From contig JAOTOL010001219.1 of the NCBI GenBank assembly GCA_034440575.1, positions 186,001-250,000 of the forward strand: a DNA stretch of 64,000 bases, written 5' to 3'. How positions within the stretch are numbered: position 1 is the first letter of the stretch; every line of letters starts with the position of its first letter. The notes beneath the pieces were generated by a model that saw only the letters and a list, made by a program, of their open reading frames with translations, ran no database searches and was not told the DNA's origin. Made by a program: the position numbers and the translations under genes. The stretch is from Imbricaverruca yamaguchii. Taxonomy: Eukaryota; Arthropoda; Thecostraca; Neoverrucidae. Positions 32,291 through 45,750 of the stretch are shown piece after piece.

Positions 32291-32845
32291 ATCGGTCGTC
32301 CATAGTGGATCTGCGTGGATTTGGAGCATGGCTTCAGGAATTAGGGTGAGGTTTACACAGCCGGAGTTGAGCTTTCAGTTATTATCCGAACAGTAATTCA
32401 ACGACGCAAACTATCTGTTGCGGCATAATGGTATTTGCGAAAAACAGGTAGTGCATGCTGAATAACCGATATATTACCTAGCACACGATATCGCGTTACA
32501 ATATCGCGTAATCACATCAATCGCACCGCATATTTTCACCGAATTTCACCATATTTTCGCTCTGCCTCCTGCATATTTTCACCGAATGAACGACACTTGG
32601 TGCTGGAATCATGGTAAACGCAGCTAGTCAGATTAATTCCCTATACACCCCGTTTAGACCCTGATTAGGCCCCAGCAAAATTCGGCATCCTCCATTCATA
32701 TGGATCGTTGGTTATTCAAGGACGTGCCGCTTCGATTGTGGTACAACACTGGCGTTGGAATCTGTCGGTCGTACTCTGATTATAGCAGTACATACTTAGC
32801 AATGCATGCAAATGTCGTAGATGCCGTCGGTGAAAATGGGCTGGC
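32291..32845. other. CaMKII intron, no gene recognised
   Basis: This is AT-rich unique sequence. A short direct repeat (GCATATTTTCACCGAAT, about 32528-32546 and 32571-32588) is the only structure noticed. Confidence 0.6.
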
Positions 32846-35800
32846 CTTGGGTGGGTTGTGGTAGGATGTGGTGGACCAGGGCTGGCCGTGGGCGGGTTGT
32901 GGTAGGATGTGGTGGACCAGGGCTGGCCGTGGGTAGGTTGTGGTAGGGTGTGGTGGACCAGGGCTGGCCGTGGGTAGGTTGTGGTAGGGTGTGGTGGACC
33001 AGGGCTGGCCGTGGGTGGGTTGTGGTAGGATGTGGTGGACCAGGGCTGGCCGTGGGTGGGATGTGGTAGGGTGTGGTGGACCAGGGCTGGCCGTGGGTAG
33101 GTTGTGGTAGGGTGCGGTGGACCAGGGCTGGCCGTGGGTAGGTTGTGGTAGGATGTGGTGGACCAGGGCTGGCCGTGGGTGAGTTGTGGTAGGGTGTGGT
33201 GGACCAGGGCTGGCCGTGGGTAGGTTGTGGTAGGGTGTGGTGGACCAGGGCTGGCCGTGGGTGGGTTGTGGTAGGATGTGGTGGACCAGGGCTGGCCGTG
33301 GGTAGGTTGTGGTAGGGTGGGGTAGGGTGTGGTGGACCAGGGCTGGCCGTGGGTGGGTTGTGGTAGGGTGTGGTGGACCAGGGCTGGCCTTGGGTGGGAT
33401 GTGGTAGGGTGCGGTGGACCAGGGCTGGCCGTGGGTGAGTTGTGGTAGGGTGTGGTGGACCAGGGCTGGCCGTGGGTGGGTTGTGGTAGGGTGTGGTGGA
33501 CCAGGGCTGGCCGTGGGCGGGTTGTAGTAGGGTCCGGTGGACCAGGGCTGGCCGTGGGTGGGTTGTGGTAGGGTGTGGTGGACCAGGGCTGGCCGTGGGT
33601 GGGTTGTGGTAGGGTGGGGTAGGGTGTGGTGGACCAGGGCTGGCCTTGGGTGGGATGTGGTAGGGTGCGGTGGACCAGGGCTGGCCGTGGGTGAGTTGTG
33701 GTAGGGTGTGGTGGACCAGGGCTGGCCGTGGGTGGGTTGTGGTAGGGTGTGGTGGACCAGGGCTGGCCGTGGGCGGGTTGTGGTAGGGTGCGGTGGACCA
33801 GGGCTGGCCGTGGGTAGGTTGTGGTAGGGTGTGGTGGACCAGGGCTGGCCGTGGGTGGGTTGTGGTAGGGTGGGGTAGGGGTGTGGTGGACCAGGGCTGG
33901 CCGTGGGCGGGTTGTGGTAGGGTGCGGTGGACCAGGGCTGGCCGTGGGCGGGTTGTGGCAGGGTGCGGTGGACCAGGGCTGGCCGTGGGCGGGTTGTGGC
34001 AGGGTGTGGTGGACCAGGGCTGGCCGTGGGCGGGTTGTGGTAGGGTGTGGTGGACCAGGGCTGGCCGTGGGTGGGTTGTGGTAGGATGTGGTGGACCAGG
34101 GCTGGCCGTGGGTAGGTTGTGGTAGGATGTGGTGGACCAGGGCTGGCCGTGGGTGAGTTGTGGTAGGGTGTGGTGGACCAGGGCTGGCCGTGGGCGGGTT
34201 GTGGTAGGATGTGGTGGACCAGGGCTGGCCGTGGGTGGGTTGTGGTAGGGTGTGGTGGACCAGGGCTGGCCGTGGGTGAGTTGTGGTAGGGTGTGGTGGA
34301 CCAGGGCTGGTCGTGGGCGGGTTGTGGTAGGGTGTGGTGGACCAGGGCTGGCCGTGGGCGGGTTGTGGTAGGGTGTGGTGGACCAGGGCTGGCCGTGGGT
34401 GGGTTGTGGTAGGGGTGTGGTGGACCAGGGCTGGCCTTGGGTAGGTTGTGGTAGGGTGTGGTGGACCAGGGCTGGCCGTGGGTAGGTTGTGGTAGGGTGT
34501 GGTGGACCAGGGCTGGCCGTGGGTGGGTTGTGGTAGGGTGTGGTGGACCAGGGCTGGCCGTGGGTAGGTTGTGGTAGGGTGTGGTGGACCAGGGCTGGCC
34601 GTGGGCGGGTTGTGGTAGGGTGTGGTGGACCAGGGCTGGCCGTGGGCGGGTTGTGGTAGGGTGTGGTGGACCAGGGCTGGCCGTGGGTAGGTTGTGGTAG
34701 GGTGTGGTGGACCAGGGCTGGCCGTGGGTAGGTTGTGGTAGGGTGTGGTGGACCAGGGCTGGCCGTGGGTAGGTTGTGGTAGGATGTGGTGGACCAGGGC
34801 TGGCCGTGGGTGGGTTGTGGTAGGGTGTGGTGGACCAGGGCTGGCCGTGGGTAGGTTGTGGTAGGATGTGGTGGACCAAGGCTGGCCGTGGGTAGGTTGT
34901 GGTAGGGTGTGGTGGACCAGGGCTGGCCGTGGGTAGGTTGTGGTAGGATGTGGTGGACCAGGGCTGGCCGTGGGTGGGTTGTGGTAGGGTGTGGTGGACC
35001 AGGGCTGGCCGTGGGCGGGTTGTGGTAGGGTGTGGTGGACCAGGGCTGGCCGTGGGTGGGTTGTGGTAGGATGTGGTGGACCAGGGCTGGCCGTGGGTAG
35101 GTTGTGGCAGGGTGTGGTGGACCAGGGCTGGCCGTGGGTAGGTTGTGGTAGGATGTGGTGGACCAAGGCTGGCCGTGGGTAGGTTGTGGTAGGGTGTGGT
35201 GGACCAGGGCTGGCCGTGGGTAGGTTGTGGTAGGATGTGGTGGACCAGGGCTGGCCGTGGGTGGGTTGTGGTAGGGTGTGGTGGACCAGGGCTGGCCGTG
35301 GGTAGGTTGTGGTAGGATGTGGTGGACCAGGGCTGGCCGTGGGTAGGTTGTGGTAGGGTGTGGTGGACCAGGGCTGGCCGTGGGTGGGTTGTGGTAGGGT
35401 GTGGTGGACCAGGGCTGGCCGTGGGCGGGTTGTGGTAGGGTGCGGTGGACCAGGGCTGGCCGTGGGTGGGATGTGGTAGGGTGCGGTGGACCAGGGCTGG
35501 CCGTGGGTGGGTTGTGGTAGGATGTGGTGGACCAGGGCTGGCCGTGGGTGGGTTGTGGTAGGATGTGGTGGACCAGGGCTGGCCGTGGGTGGGTTGTGGT
35601 AGGATGTGGTGGACCAGGGCTGGCCGTGGGTGGGTTGTGGTAGGGTGTGGTGGACCAGGGCTGGCCGTGGGTGGGTTGTGGTAGGGTGTGGTGGACCATG
35701 GCTGGCCGTGGGTGGGTTGTGGTAGGGTGTGGTGGACCAGGGCTGGCCTTGGGTGAGTTGTGGTAGGGTGTGGTGGACCAGGGCTGGCCTTGGGCGGGTT

Positions 35801-36932
35801 GTGGCAGGGTGTGGTGGACCAGGGCTGGCGTGGGCGGGTTGTGGTAGGGTGTGGTGGACCAGGGCTGGCCGTGGGTGGGTTGTGGTAGGGTGTGGTGGAC
35901 CAGGGCTGGCCGTGGGTGGGTTGTGGTAGGGTGTGGTGGACCAGGGCTGGCCGTGGGTGGGTTGTGGTAGGATGTGGTGGACCAGGGCTGGCCGTGGGTG
36001 GGTTGTGGTAGGATGTGGTGGACCAGGGCTGGCCGTGGGTGGGTTGTGGTAGGGTGTGGTGGACCAGGGCTGGCCGTGGGTGGGTTGTGGTAGGGTGTGG
36101 TGGACCAGGGCTGGCCGTGGGTGGGTTGTGGTAGGGTGTGGTGGACCAGGGCTGGCCTTGGGTGGGTTGTGGTAGGATGTGGTGGACCAGGGCTGGCCTT
36201 GGGTGGGTTGTGGTAGGATGTGGTGGACCAGGGCTGGCCGTGGGTAGGTTGTGGTAGGATGTGGTGGACCAGGGCTGGCCGTGGGTGGGTTGTGGTAGGG
36301 TGTGGTGGACCAGGGCTGGCCTTGGGTGGGTTGTGGTAGGATGTGGTGGACCAGGGCTGGCCGTGGGTGGGTTGTGGTAGGGTGTGGTGGACCAGGGCTG
36401 GCCGTGGGTGGGTTGTGGTAGGGTGTGGTGGACCAGGGCTGGCCGTGGGTGGGTTGTGGTAGGGTGTGGTGGACCAGGGCTGGCCTTGGGTGAGTTGTGG
36501 TAGGGTGTGGTGGACCAGGGCTGGCCTTGGGCGGGTTGTGGCAGGGTGTGGTGGACCAGGGCTGGCGTGGGCGGGTTGTGGTAGGGTGTGGTGGACCAGG
36601 GCTGGCCGTGGGTGGGTTGTGGTAGGGTGTGGTGGACCAGGGCTGGCCGTGGGTGGGTTGTGGCAGGGTGTGGTGGACCAGGGCTGGCCGTGGGTGGGTT
36701 GTGGTAGGGTGTGGTGGACCAGGGCTGGCCGTGGGTGGGTTGTGGTAGGGTGTGGTGGACCAGGGCTGGCCTTGGGTGGGTTGTGGTAGGATGTGGTGGA
36801 CCAGGGCTGGCCGTGGGTGGGTTGTGGTAGGATGTGGTGGACCAGGGCTGGCCGTGGGCGGGTTGTGGTAGGGTGTGGTGGACCAGGGCTGGCCGTGGAT
36901 AGGTTGTGGCAGGGTGTGGTGGACCAGGGCTG
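32846..36932. repeat. 41-bp G-rich minisatellite, about 100 copies (4.1 kb)
   Basis: The unit is GACCAGGGCTGGCCGTGGGT followed by GGGTTGTGGTAGGGTGTGGTG. The same positions vary repeatedly (GTGGGTGGG/GTGGGTAGG/GTGGGCGGG, AGGGTG/AGGATG, CCGTGG/CCTTGG). The minus strand has no stop in any frame of the unit, giving a spurious open frame of 1394 codons (32796-36980) with a 41-residue period; it is not a gene. A block near 35729-35929 recurs at 36466 onward, and a CCAAGGCTGG variant recurs exactly 287 bp (7 units) apart. Confidence 0.98.
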
Positions 36933-37012
36933 GCGTGGCCTCTCCTGTACCCGCGGATCGGCGGGGCCCGTATGCAACAACGGGTGTTCCCGCAGGAGTC
37001 AGCTGAGCGCTA

Positions 37013-37237
<225 letters not shown>

Positions 37238-37396
37238 TTAACGGCCACTTTGAATCTGGATATCGGGGCTCTTCTAGTGTTCGGTGTATGCGCCCATGTT
37301 TTTTTTATCGCATCCACAATATGTTATGTGCTGTATGCCCAATATGCTGCACTGTCTACGTGTATTTTTTGTGATGTCATGGCTGTAACACTCTGC

Positions 37397-37675
37397 TCGG
37401 GTCGGGCCGGGCCGGGCCGGGCCGGGCCGGGCCGGGTCGGGTCGGGTCGGGTCGGGTCGGGTCGGGTCGGGTCGGGTCGGGTCGGGTCGGGTCGGGTCGG
37501 GTCGGGTCGGGTCGGGTCGGGTCGGGTCGGGTCGGGTCGGGTCGGGTCGGGTCGGGTCGGGTCGGGTCGGGGTCGGTCGGGTCGGGTCGGGTCGGGTCGG
37601 GTCGGGTCGGGTCGGGTCGGGTCAGGTAAGGTCGGGTCAGGTCAGGTCAGGTCAGGTCAAGTCGGGTTGGGTCAG
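37397..37675. repeat. (GTCGG)n pentanucleotide microsatellite
   Basis: About 50 pentamers are present. They start as GCCGG, become an almost pure GTCGG core, and end as GTCAG, with one register break near 37570. Decay is concentrated at the two edges. Confidence 0.97.
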
Positions 37676-37886
37676 AGGAATGCACATGCACAGGGGAGGG
37701 GGAACTCGATCTCATTGTTGGCGAAAACATTGGCACGGACGAGTTGATGGATACTAAGGACACAGCTGGCACAATGGTCGCGCATCAACCTCAATGCAAC
37801 CAAGACATATCCAAGAAGAGTTAAATCCAGCCGTAACTTGGCCGTGTGGGCACAGTCGAGTTGGTACAACGGTCGCACATCAACTG

Positions 37887-37891
<5 letters not shown>

Positions 37892-37966
<75 letters not shown>

Positions 37967-37984
37967 CACACGCACACACACACA
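37892..37984. repeat. (TA)n followed by (CA)n
   Basis: About 68 bp of TA dinucleotides is followed by a short CACACA run, immediately upstream of the mariner terminus. Confidence 0.97.
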
Positions 37985-37985
37985 C

Positions 37986-39031
37986 CAGGTCGTCCAAAAA
38001 CTATCCGACCATGAATTTTCCCGGGTACAGTAGTGATGCTAAGGCACAGTGGAAGCAGTGCACAGTGGAAGGAGACAGCTTAATGTGCATGCGTGAAGTT
38101 TGTATCTGCCTGCGAGTGTGTCAGTAGCTGCCTACTGGCCGCTCAGTGAGGTGCCCTGATACATGTTCGTCGGATTTTCGATTTATCTCAAGATGTCTAA
38201 ACGAGTTGAGCAAAGATACTGAATTACATTTTGTCAAAAGCCTGGTGATTCTCAAAGCGAAACTTCGTAAGATTCAGCAGGTGTTTGGAGAAAATGCTAT
38301 GGGGGTAACACAAATTAAGGAATGATTCAACCGATTTAAAAATTGCCGCACATTGGTGGAGAGTGTCGAACGTTATGGGAGGCCACAAACCGCTCGGAAT
38401 GCAGCTGCTGTTGCGAAGGTGGAAGATCTGGTAATGGGAGATCGGCGTTTGATCGCACGAGAGATTGCTGAAGAGGTTGGGATCAGTAAAGATTTTGCAA
38501 ATGCAATTATGCGTGATGATTTGAACACGCGCAGAGTGGCTGCGAAATGTGTGCCCAAACTGCTGTCTGCGGAACAGAAAGAACACCGTCTTCAGGTTGC
38601 ACAGGACATGCTGGACACTGCCAACACTGATCCTGAGTTTCTGAACACCGTGATAACTGGAGATGAGTCATTCGTGTACGGGTACGACCCGGAAACAAAA
38701 AACAAGAGCACAATCGTCGCAATGGAAGCATCCCGCTTCCCCTTGGCCGAAAAAAGCGCGACAGGTGCGAAGCGAAACCAAGGTGATCCTAACCGTTTTT
38801 TTTATATCCGTGAAATTGTGCATCACGAATACGCACCGGAATGACAAACAATGACAAAATAATAATATCAACAAGTTCTCAAACGACTCCGCGATGCAGC
38901 TCGGCGCAAAAGGCGAGACCTCTGGACGGCGAAAAACCGGCAGTTGCATCATGACGATGCCCCAGCTCATTCATCGCACCTGATCCAAAATTTATTGTCC
39001 CAACATGGAATTCCAGTCGTTAACACTCGCA
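37986..39031 (+). mobile_element. mariner transposon, 3'-truncated
   Basis: The 5' end, CAGGTCGTCCAAAAACTATC, resembles a mariner inverted terminus. The transposase similarity stops near 39031, before the region that would carry the last catalytic Asp and the right TIR. No right TIR was found. Confidence 0.85.
38193..39031 (+). pseudogene. mariner transposase pseudogene
   Basis: The ATG at 38193 begins MSKRVEQRY, followed by an in-frame TGA. Other lesions are a frameshift near 38265, a TGA where Trp is expected (QIKE*FNRFK, near 38323) and more frameshifts after 38700. Conserved parts include the HTH region REIAEEVGISKDFANAIM, the first catalytic Asp in VITGDES (about 38650-38670), HHEYAPE and the second Asp in LHHDDAPAHSSHL (about 38940-38980). 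The C-terminal PDL(A/S)P..FFLF block with the third Asp is absent. This is an inactive copy in a CaMKII intron. Confidence 0.9.
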
Positions 39032-40871
<1,840 letters not shown>

Positions 40872-40976
40872 TGACGAGAAGGCATCGGTGTGACCGCCCG
40901 GCGGGCGACTCGCACGTCCGTCCTAGTGGGCGGCTCTGGTGGCCGTCCTACTGGGCGGCTCGGGAGGCCGTCCTAC

Positions 40977-41867
40977 CAGTGTGAAATTTTTAAAGAAAAT
41001 GGGTGGAAGATACCACCTAATGAAAGTTCAATCGACCTCCCTCTCTATGGCTTTTGTGACATCCTTGCTTACTGGCTGCTGATTACGAAGCCAACATGAA
41101 CTCAACTGAAGACATCCTGATGCCCTTCAACAATTCAAATATGCCATAGTTGGGGTGCACCAATGACCTGTGATCAGGAAACCTCCTGAAACCGTATCAC
41201 AGAGCCTCTTCTGTTTCAGATAGTCTACCCAGTATCCTGAAACCCGGTATCATCCAGCCCTCCTGAAGTCCTTATTCAACAAGTAATGAAGCCCTGCATT
41301 GAATACAATATGCAGGCGTATCAAAGTTGCTCAGTGATAAATTATTTCTCTTTCTGAATACACCACTTTCTGAACACTCAATCGACATCCTTCTCCAAGA
41401 AGTATCAGCATCCTGCTCATTGATATGAAGTATTTATGTCTCCTTTGTAACAGTATCTCGTTTATAAATGGCATGTGCATGCCCTCAATATGGAATGGTG
41501 TTACACGAACATTTTGCAATGCAATTTCGGGTAAAGGGATGACCTATGTGATATGGGATACAATGCCAGTTCATTATATGGGCGCTGCATGACCGAAGCA
41601 GTCGATGCGCCCCTAAGCCCAAATAACCAACAAACCAGTTCATCATTGTTATTATTCTCCTTATCCCGAATACGTCTTTTCTTAAATTATGAATCTTAAA
41701 ACAAATGATAAAGGTCCAGTCATAATCACCTACACCATGAGCTCAAATTTTAGTCTGAAAGACATCAAAAACATTTTAAATTACACTAATTACATGCCAA
41801 ATTTCGACATCCTTCTATGCCAATTTCGACATCCCACACCTAATGAAAAACCGATATTTTAACACTG
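40977..41867 (-). mobile_element. hAT-like non-autonomous element in the 25-bp array
   Basis: The left end is CAGTGTGAAATTTTTAAAG and the right end reads CAGTGTTAAAATATCGG on the minus strand, together forming a short TIR. An exact 8-bp repeat CGTCCTAC flanks it (40969-40976 and 41868-41875), although the host unit itself contains this octamer. About 41340-41867 is closely similar to 55236-55730. No transposase is present. A tail-only retrocopy is nested at 41578-41634. Confidence 0.85.
41578..41634 (+). mobile_element. Tail-only SINE/LINE retrocopy nested in MITE
   Basis: GGGCGCTGCATGACCGAAGC then AGTCGATGCGCCCCTAAGCC ends in ACCAACAAA. The target duplication is CCAGTTCATTAT/CCAGTTCATCAT (41566-41577 and 41635-41646, one mismatch). 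The homologous MITE at 55236 lacks this insertion. Confidence 0.92.
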
Positions 41868-43085
41868 CGTCCTACTAGGCGGCTCTGGAGGCCGTCCTGC
41901 TTGGCGGCTCGGGAGGCTGTCCTGCTGGGCGGCTCTGGAGGCCGTCCTACTGGGCGGCTCGGGAGGCCGTCCTACTGGGCGGCTCGGGAGGCCATCCTAC
42001 TGGGCGGCTCTGGTGGCCGTCCTACTGGTCGGCTCGGGTGGCCGTCCTGCTGGGCGGCGGGGGAGGCCGTCCTACTGGGCGGCGGGGGAGGCCGTCCTAC
42101 TGGGCGGCTCGAGAGGCCGTCCTGCTGGGCGGCGGGGGAGGCCGTCCTACTGAGCGGCTCAAGAGGCCGTCCTGCTAGGCGGCGGGGGAGGCCGTCCTAC
42201 TGGGCGGCTCGAGAGGCCGTCCTACTGGGCGGCTCGAGAGGCCGTCCTACTGGGCGGCGGGGGAGGCCGTCCTACTGGGCGGCTCGGGAGGCCGTCCTGC
42301 TGGGCGGCGGGGGAGGCCGTCCTACTGGGCGGCGGGGGAGGCCGTCCTACTGGGCGGCTCGAGAGGCCGTCCTGCTGGGCGGCGGGGGAGGCCGTCCTAC
42401 TGGGCGGCTCGGGAGGCCGTCCTACTGGGCGGCTCGAGAGGCCGTCCTACTAGGCGGCTCTGGAGGCCGTCCTGCTGGGCGGCGGGGGAGGCCGTCCTAC
42501 TGGGCGGCTGGGGAGGCCGTCCTACTGGGCGGCGGGGGAGGCCGTCCTACTGGGCGGCTCGGGAGGCCGTCCTACTGGGCGGCTCGAGAGGCCGTCCTAC
42601 TGGGCGGCGGGGAGGCCGTCCTACTGGGCGGCTGGGAGGTCCACTGGGCTCGAGAGGCCGTCCTGCTGGGCGGCGGGGGAGGCCGTCCTACTGGGCGCGA
42701 GAGGCCGTCCTGCTGGGCGGCGGGGCGTCCTACTGGGCGGCTCGAGAGGCCGTCCTACTGGAGGCCGGCTCGGGAGGCCGTCCTACTGGGCGGCCGGGAG
42801 GCCGTCCTACTGGGCGGCTCGAGAGGCCGTCCTACTGGGCGGCTCGAGAGGCCGTCCTGCTGGGGAGGCCGTCCTGCTGGGCGGCGGGAGGCCGTCCTAC
42901 TGGGCGGCTCGAGAGGCCGTCCTACTGGGCGGCTCGAGAGGCCGTCCTGCTGGGCGGCGGGGGAGGCCGTCCTACTGGGCGGCGGGGGAGGCCGTCCTAC
43001 TGGGCGGCTCGGGAGGCCGTCCTACTGGGCGGCTCGAGAGGCCGTCCTACTGGGCGGCTCGAGAGGCCGTCCTGCCGGGCCGCTC

Positions 43086-43999
43086 GGGTGGCCGCTCGGC
43101 GGAGCAATCTGTGACGTTGGCGGTGACCAGACGTGAGTCGCGTCCAGCGACGCCGCTGCGTCGGGTATTTGGCACGAGGTATCGTGCGTGTCTCGACAGT
43201 CCTGCTGCTGAGCTGGATAATGCTGCGGAAGTGCGCGTTGCAAGTAGTGCATGAGCCACGTCTGGAGCGGCACAGTGGGTTTTGTTAATCTCAATTTTTT
43301 CTCGCTCGAGTTGCCGACTGGTGGACAAATGAAACGTTTCCACGTATGGCAGTGAATTGCAATTGGCCGATAATGTGACAGCGGCCCAGGAGCTGCACAT
43401 TGATCTACCGTCAGAACATGACTTTTTGGGACCACTTGCATTGGGAGTAGTGGGAAGGGAACTAGACACTTGGGTTTTCTTTTTGCCCATGCTGGTTAAT
43501 AAACGCACCGCGTATTTACCCCAACATATCACCCATCCGCATGGTGGCACGGGCACACTCGTGACATCGACTGTCATAATTTTGGCGCAATATGACCAGA
43601 CCTGTCGAATCGACAGAAAGCCCAAATAACTAACGATTTACATGATTATTTCCAGATCTTCCCGATACATTGTCGCCTGGGCCGGCCATTGAGACGTTGG
43701 TGGGGAAGCGCGGGCGTGCGTCACATTCGTCACATTCAACATCAACCCCGCAGTGGGGCCGGCCTCGTCACACGGCTGGCTAGGGAAATGGCGCTCCCTC
43801 GGGTCGCCACAGCCACCCCTCTTCCTTCCGTCCATACGCTCCCATTCCAATTCCCATATCATCTCAACATCCATGTCCTTCACGTGACCTTGCAACACCA
43901 ACTATCCCTACTATGAGCAGGCAGGGCAACTTCCCCGGCCCTGCCCACCAGCTCAGTTTTATCGGGGTAGCCGCGCCCCCTCGGCCCGGCCCCCGGGAT
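43086..43999. other. Non-coding sequence upstream of the LINE
   Basis: No gene is recognised. A weak, diverged tail-type remnant (GCGCAATATGACCAGACC, then AGAAAGCCCAAATAACTAAC) is at about 43584-43633. Longer minus-strand ORFs here run out of the 25-bp array and are shadows. Confidence 0.5.
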
Positions 44000-44379
44000 T
44001 GACGGAGTCCTGGAGGTTGAGGTCCCCCGTCGCACGGTGCTAGTTGTGACGGGGGACCAACACACATCTTTGGTCCCGATATCCCGGAGGGGCGGGCGGG
44101 CCCGTGGGGCCTCACACGGACCAAGTGGCTGGTCGCCTCGATCCGGGGGCCTGGGATTTTCTCAGTGCCCGCCGGCCCGGCCGGCTGGGGTCAAGGGGTG
44201 GGCGGTGCTGGATTCCGGTCGGGGTGGTGAGTATCTCTCTCCCGGCCGGGCGAAGGCGCCGCCTGCCCCGTATAGCTCCCCGGGCGCCTGGCGACCTCCC
44301 GTTCGCGGGACCCAGGCGTACCCCCAGTAGGGCCCCTTAGTGGTGGGGCGCTCGAGGAGCCGAGACAACAACATAATGT

Positions 44380-45750
44380 ATGGCATCTACCAACACAAAA
44401 AAATCTCCTGGTCCCTTCCGTAGGGGCCAGACCAGTCGTTCTACTGTCCCACGCGTTATTTTCAGAGGACAGACAAAGTCACTCGCCTCGTTGTCGCCGT
44501 TCCAGCGACGCGACGGATGCGACCGATTTGGGAAGGTTTTGCGCTGCGAAAAGTTGAGAGATGGCTCCTTGGAGGTAGAATTCGCACATGCAGGAGAAGC
44601 TGAGAGTGCATTGCTGGTGTCTGAGTTTATATATAGTGTTCGGAAGGACGGCGGGAAAATCGACGAGACCATATCAATCAGCATAGAGCCTCACAAAACG
44701 AAAAATACCTCACGAGGTGTGATAAATTGCTTCGACTTGAGAGATGTGCCTGAAGAAGAAATCGTAGATGGACTGTCCAAATTTGGTGTGACCGGGACAA
44801 GGAAGATGAAGCTGAGGAGAGGGCCGGACATGATCCCAGCCAACAATGTCATCCTAACATTCAATACTACAGATCACCCCACTGAAATCCACGTTGGCTA
44901 CATTCGCGTCAAGGTACGTACTTTTCGACCAAATCCAATGAGATGCTTCAAATGTCAGAGGTTCGGAGATACCAATCAGTATTGCCGAAATCGTCCTGTG
45001 TGTGGTAGGTGTGCCTCATACGACCACACCAGTGAATCCTGCAACTCCGAGATGACATACTGCACGAACTGTGGCAAGGGTTCATTCACCTCCCCATTCA
45101 ATTCAACTCCCCACGCTTCATTCGATCGAGCCTGTCCAAGTTACATGAGGGAAAAAGAGATCATATCGATAAAGCACTCCCAGAAAATCACGTTCACAGA
45201 GGCTAGGGAAATTTACGAAATGTCTCACCCCGTAATATCGTACGCTGCAAAAGTAAAAAGCTCTGCACTGGCTCCACAGGATGCCAATATTCAAAACGCA
45301 AGTGATCTCATAGAACAACTAAGCATTCTTCTTCAAAACTTCGGTGTACCTGTCCCCTCGCCAATAAAACGAACGCCAACATTTCACCCTCTTGGAACAC
45401 ATGACATTTCATCACCGACGTCCGAAGTACTCGGACCACCGCAGAAAGAGCTCGTTTCTACCACTCCGGAGGATACTTCGGGGCCTCTGAACGTCCCATC
45501 GCACGCCACCCTGACCGTCGAACGGGAGAGTGAAAAGTGGCAACATGCACGGCGAGGGAAGCGCCCCACGAAGTCCTCTGCTTTAGCATCCTCAGCTCTT
45601 TCCACCAGTGCTCACCCTACCTCAATCCGCCCCATTATCACGTCTCCCTCAGACCCCACATCAATGCCATCCACAGCGCCATTCATTGTACCCAAGTCCT
45701 TACCACATACCTACACACACTCCATCCCGACCGCTACATCGACGGCCTGA
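44380..45750 (+). CDS. LINE ORF1, gag-like zinc-knuckle protein
   Basis: This is an uninterrupted frame of 456 residues starting MASTNTKKSPGPF. ORF1 proteins of this type bind the element RNA. Residues about 180-250 contain a series of Cys/His knuckles: MRCFKCQRFGDTNQYCRNRP (CX2C..C pattern), VCGRCASYDHTSESC and YCTNCG. The C-terminal third is rich in Pro, Ser and Thr and lacks a recognisable fold. The open frame contrasts with the broken ORF2 of the same element. The Met at 44380 is the first in frame; whether it is the true start cannot be seen. Confidence 0.85.
   Translation: MASTNTKKSPGPFRRGQTSRSTVPRVIFRGQTKSLASLSPFQRRDGCDRFGKVLRCEKLRDGSLEVEFAHAGEAESALLVSEFIYSVRKDGGKIDETISISIEPHKTKNTSRGVINCFDLRDVPEEEIVDGLSKFGVTGTRKMKLRRGPDMIPANNVILTFNTTDHPTEIHVGYIRVKVRTFRPNPMRCFKCQRFGDTNQYCRNRPVCGRCASYDHTSESCNSEMTYCTNCGKGSFTSPFNSTPHASFDRACPSYMREKEIISIKHSQKITFTEAREIYEMSHPVISYAAKVKSSALAPQDANIQNASDLIEQLSILLQNFGVPVPSPIKRTPTFHPLGTHDISSPTSEVLGPPQKELVSTTPEDTSGPLNVPSHATLTVERESEKWQHARRGKRPTKSSALASSALSTSAHPTSIRPIITSPSDPTSMPSTAPFIVPKSLPHTYTHSIPTATSTA

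Larger units (their letters stand above)
40917..43085. repeat. 25-bp GC-rich minisatellite, split by a MITE
   Basis: The unit is GGCCGTCCTACTGGGCGGCT followed by CGGGA, with frequent CGAGA, CTGGA and GCGGGGGA variants. Two to three units precede 40976 and about 48 follow 41868. Short deletions cluster at 42600-42900. The stop-free frame at 41901-43136 (411 codons, 25-residue period) is an artefact of the unit. Confidence 0.97.

Noticed and set aside
32796..36980. 1394-residue ORF as a repetitive protein gene
   Set aside because: It exists only because the 41-bp unit is stop-free on the minus strand in all phases. It has no unique domains, its frame changes with unit indels, and it lies antisense in a CaMKII intron.
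38193..38844. Active mariner transposase
   Set aside because: In-frame stops, frameshifts and a missing C-terminal third with the last catalytic Asp.
41901..43136. 411-residue Gly/Arg/Trp ORF ending just before GTGAGT
   Set aside because: It is a stop-free product of the 25-bp array. The GTGAGT is probably coincidental, since no matching CaMKII or other domain precedes it.
43086..43140. GACGTTGGCGGTGACCAGAC|GTGAGT as the next CaMKII exon donor
   Set aside because: The preceding codons do not match the expected VILYILLVGY continuation in any frame.
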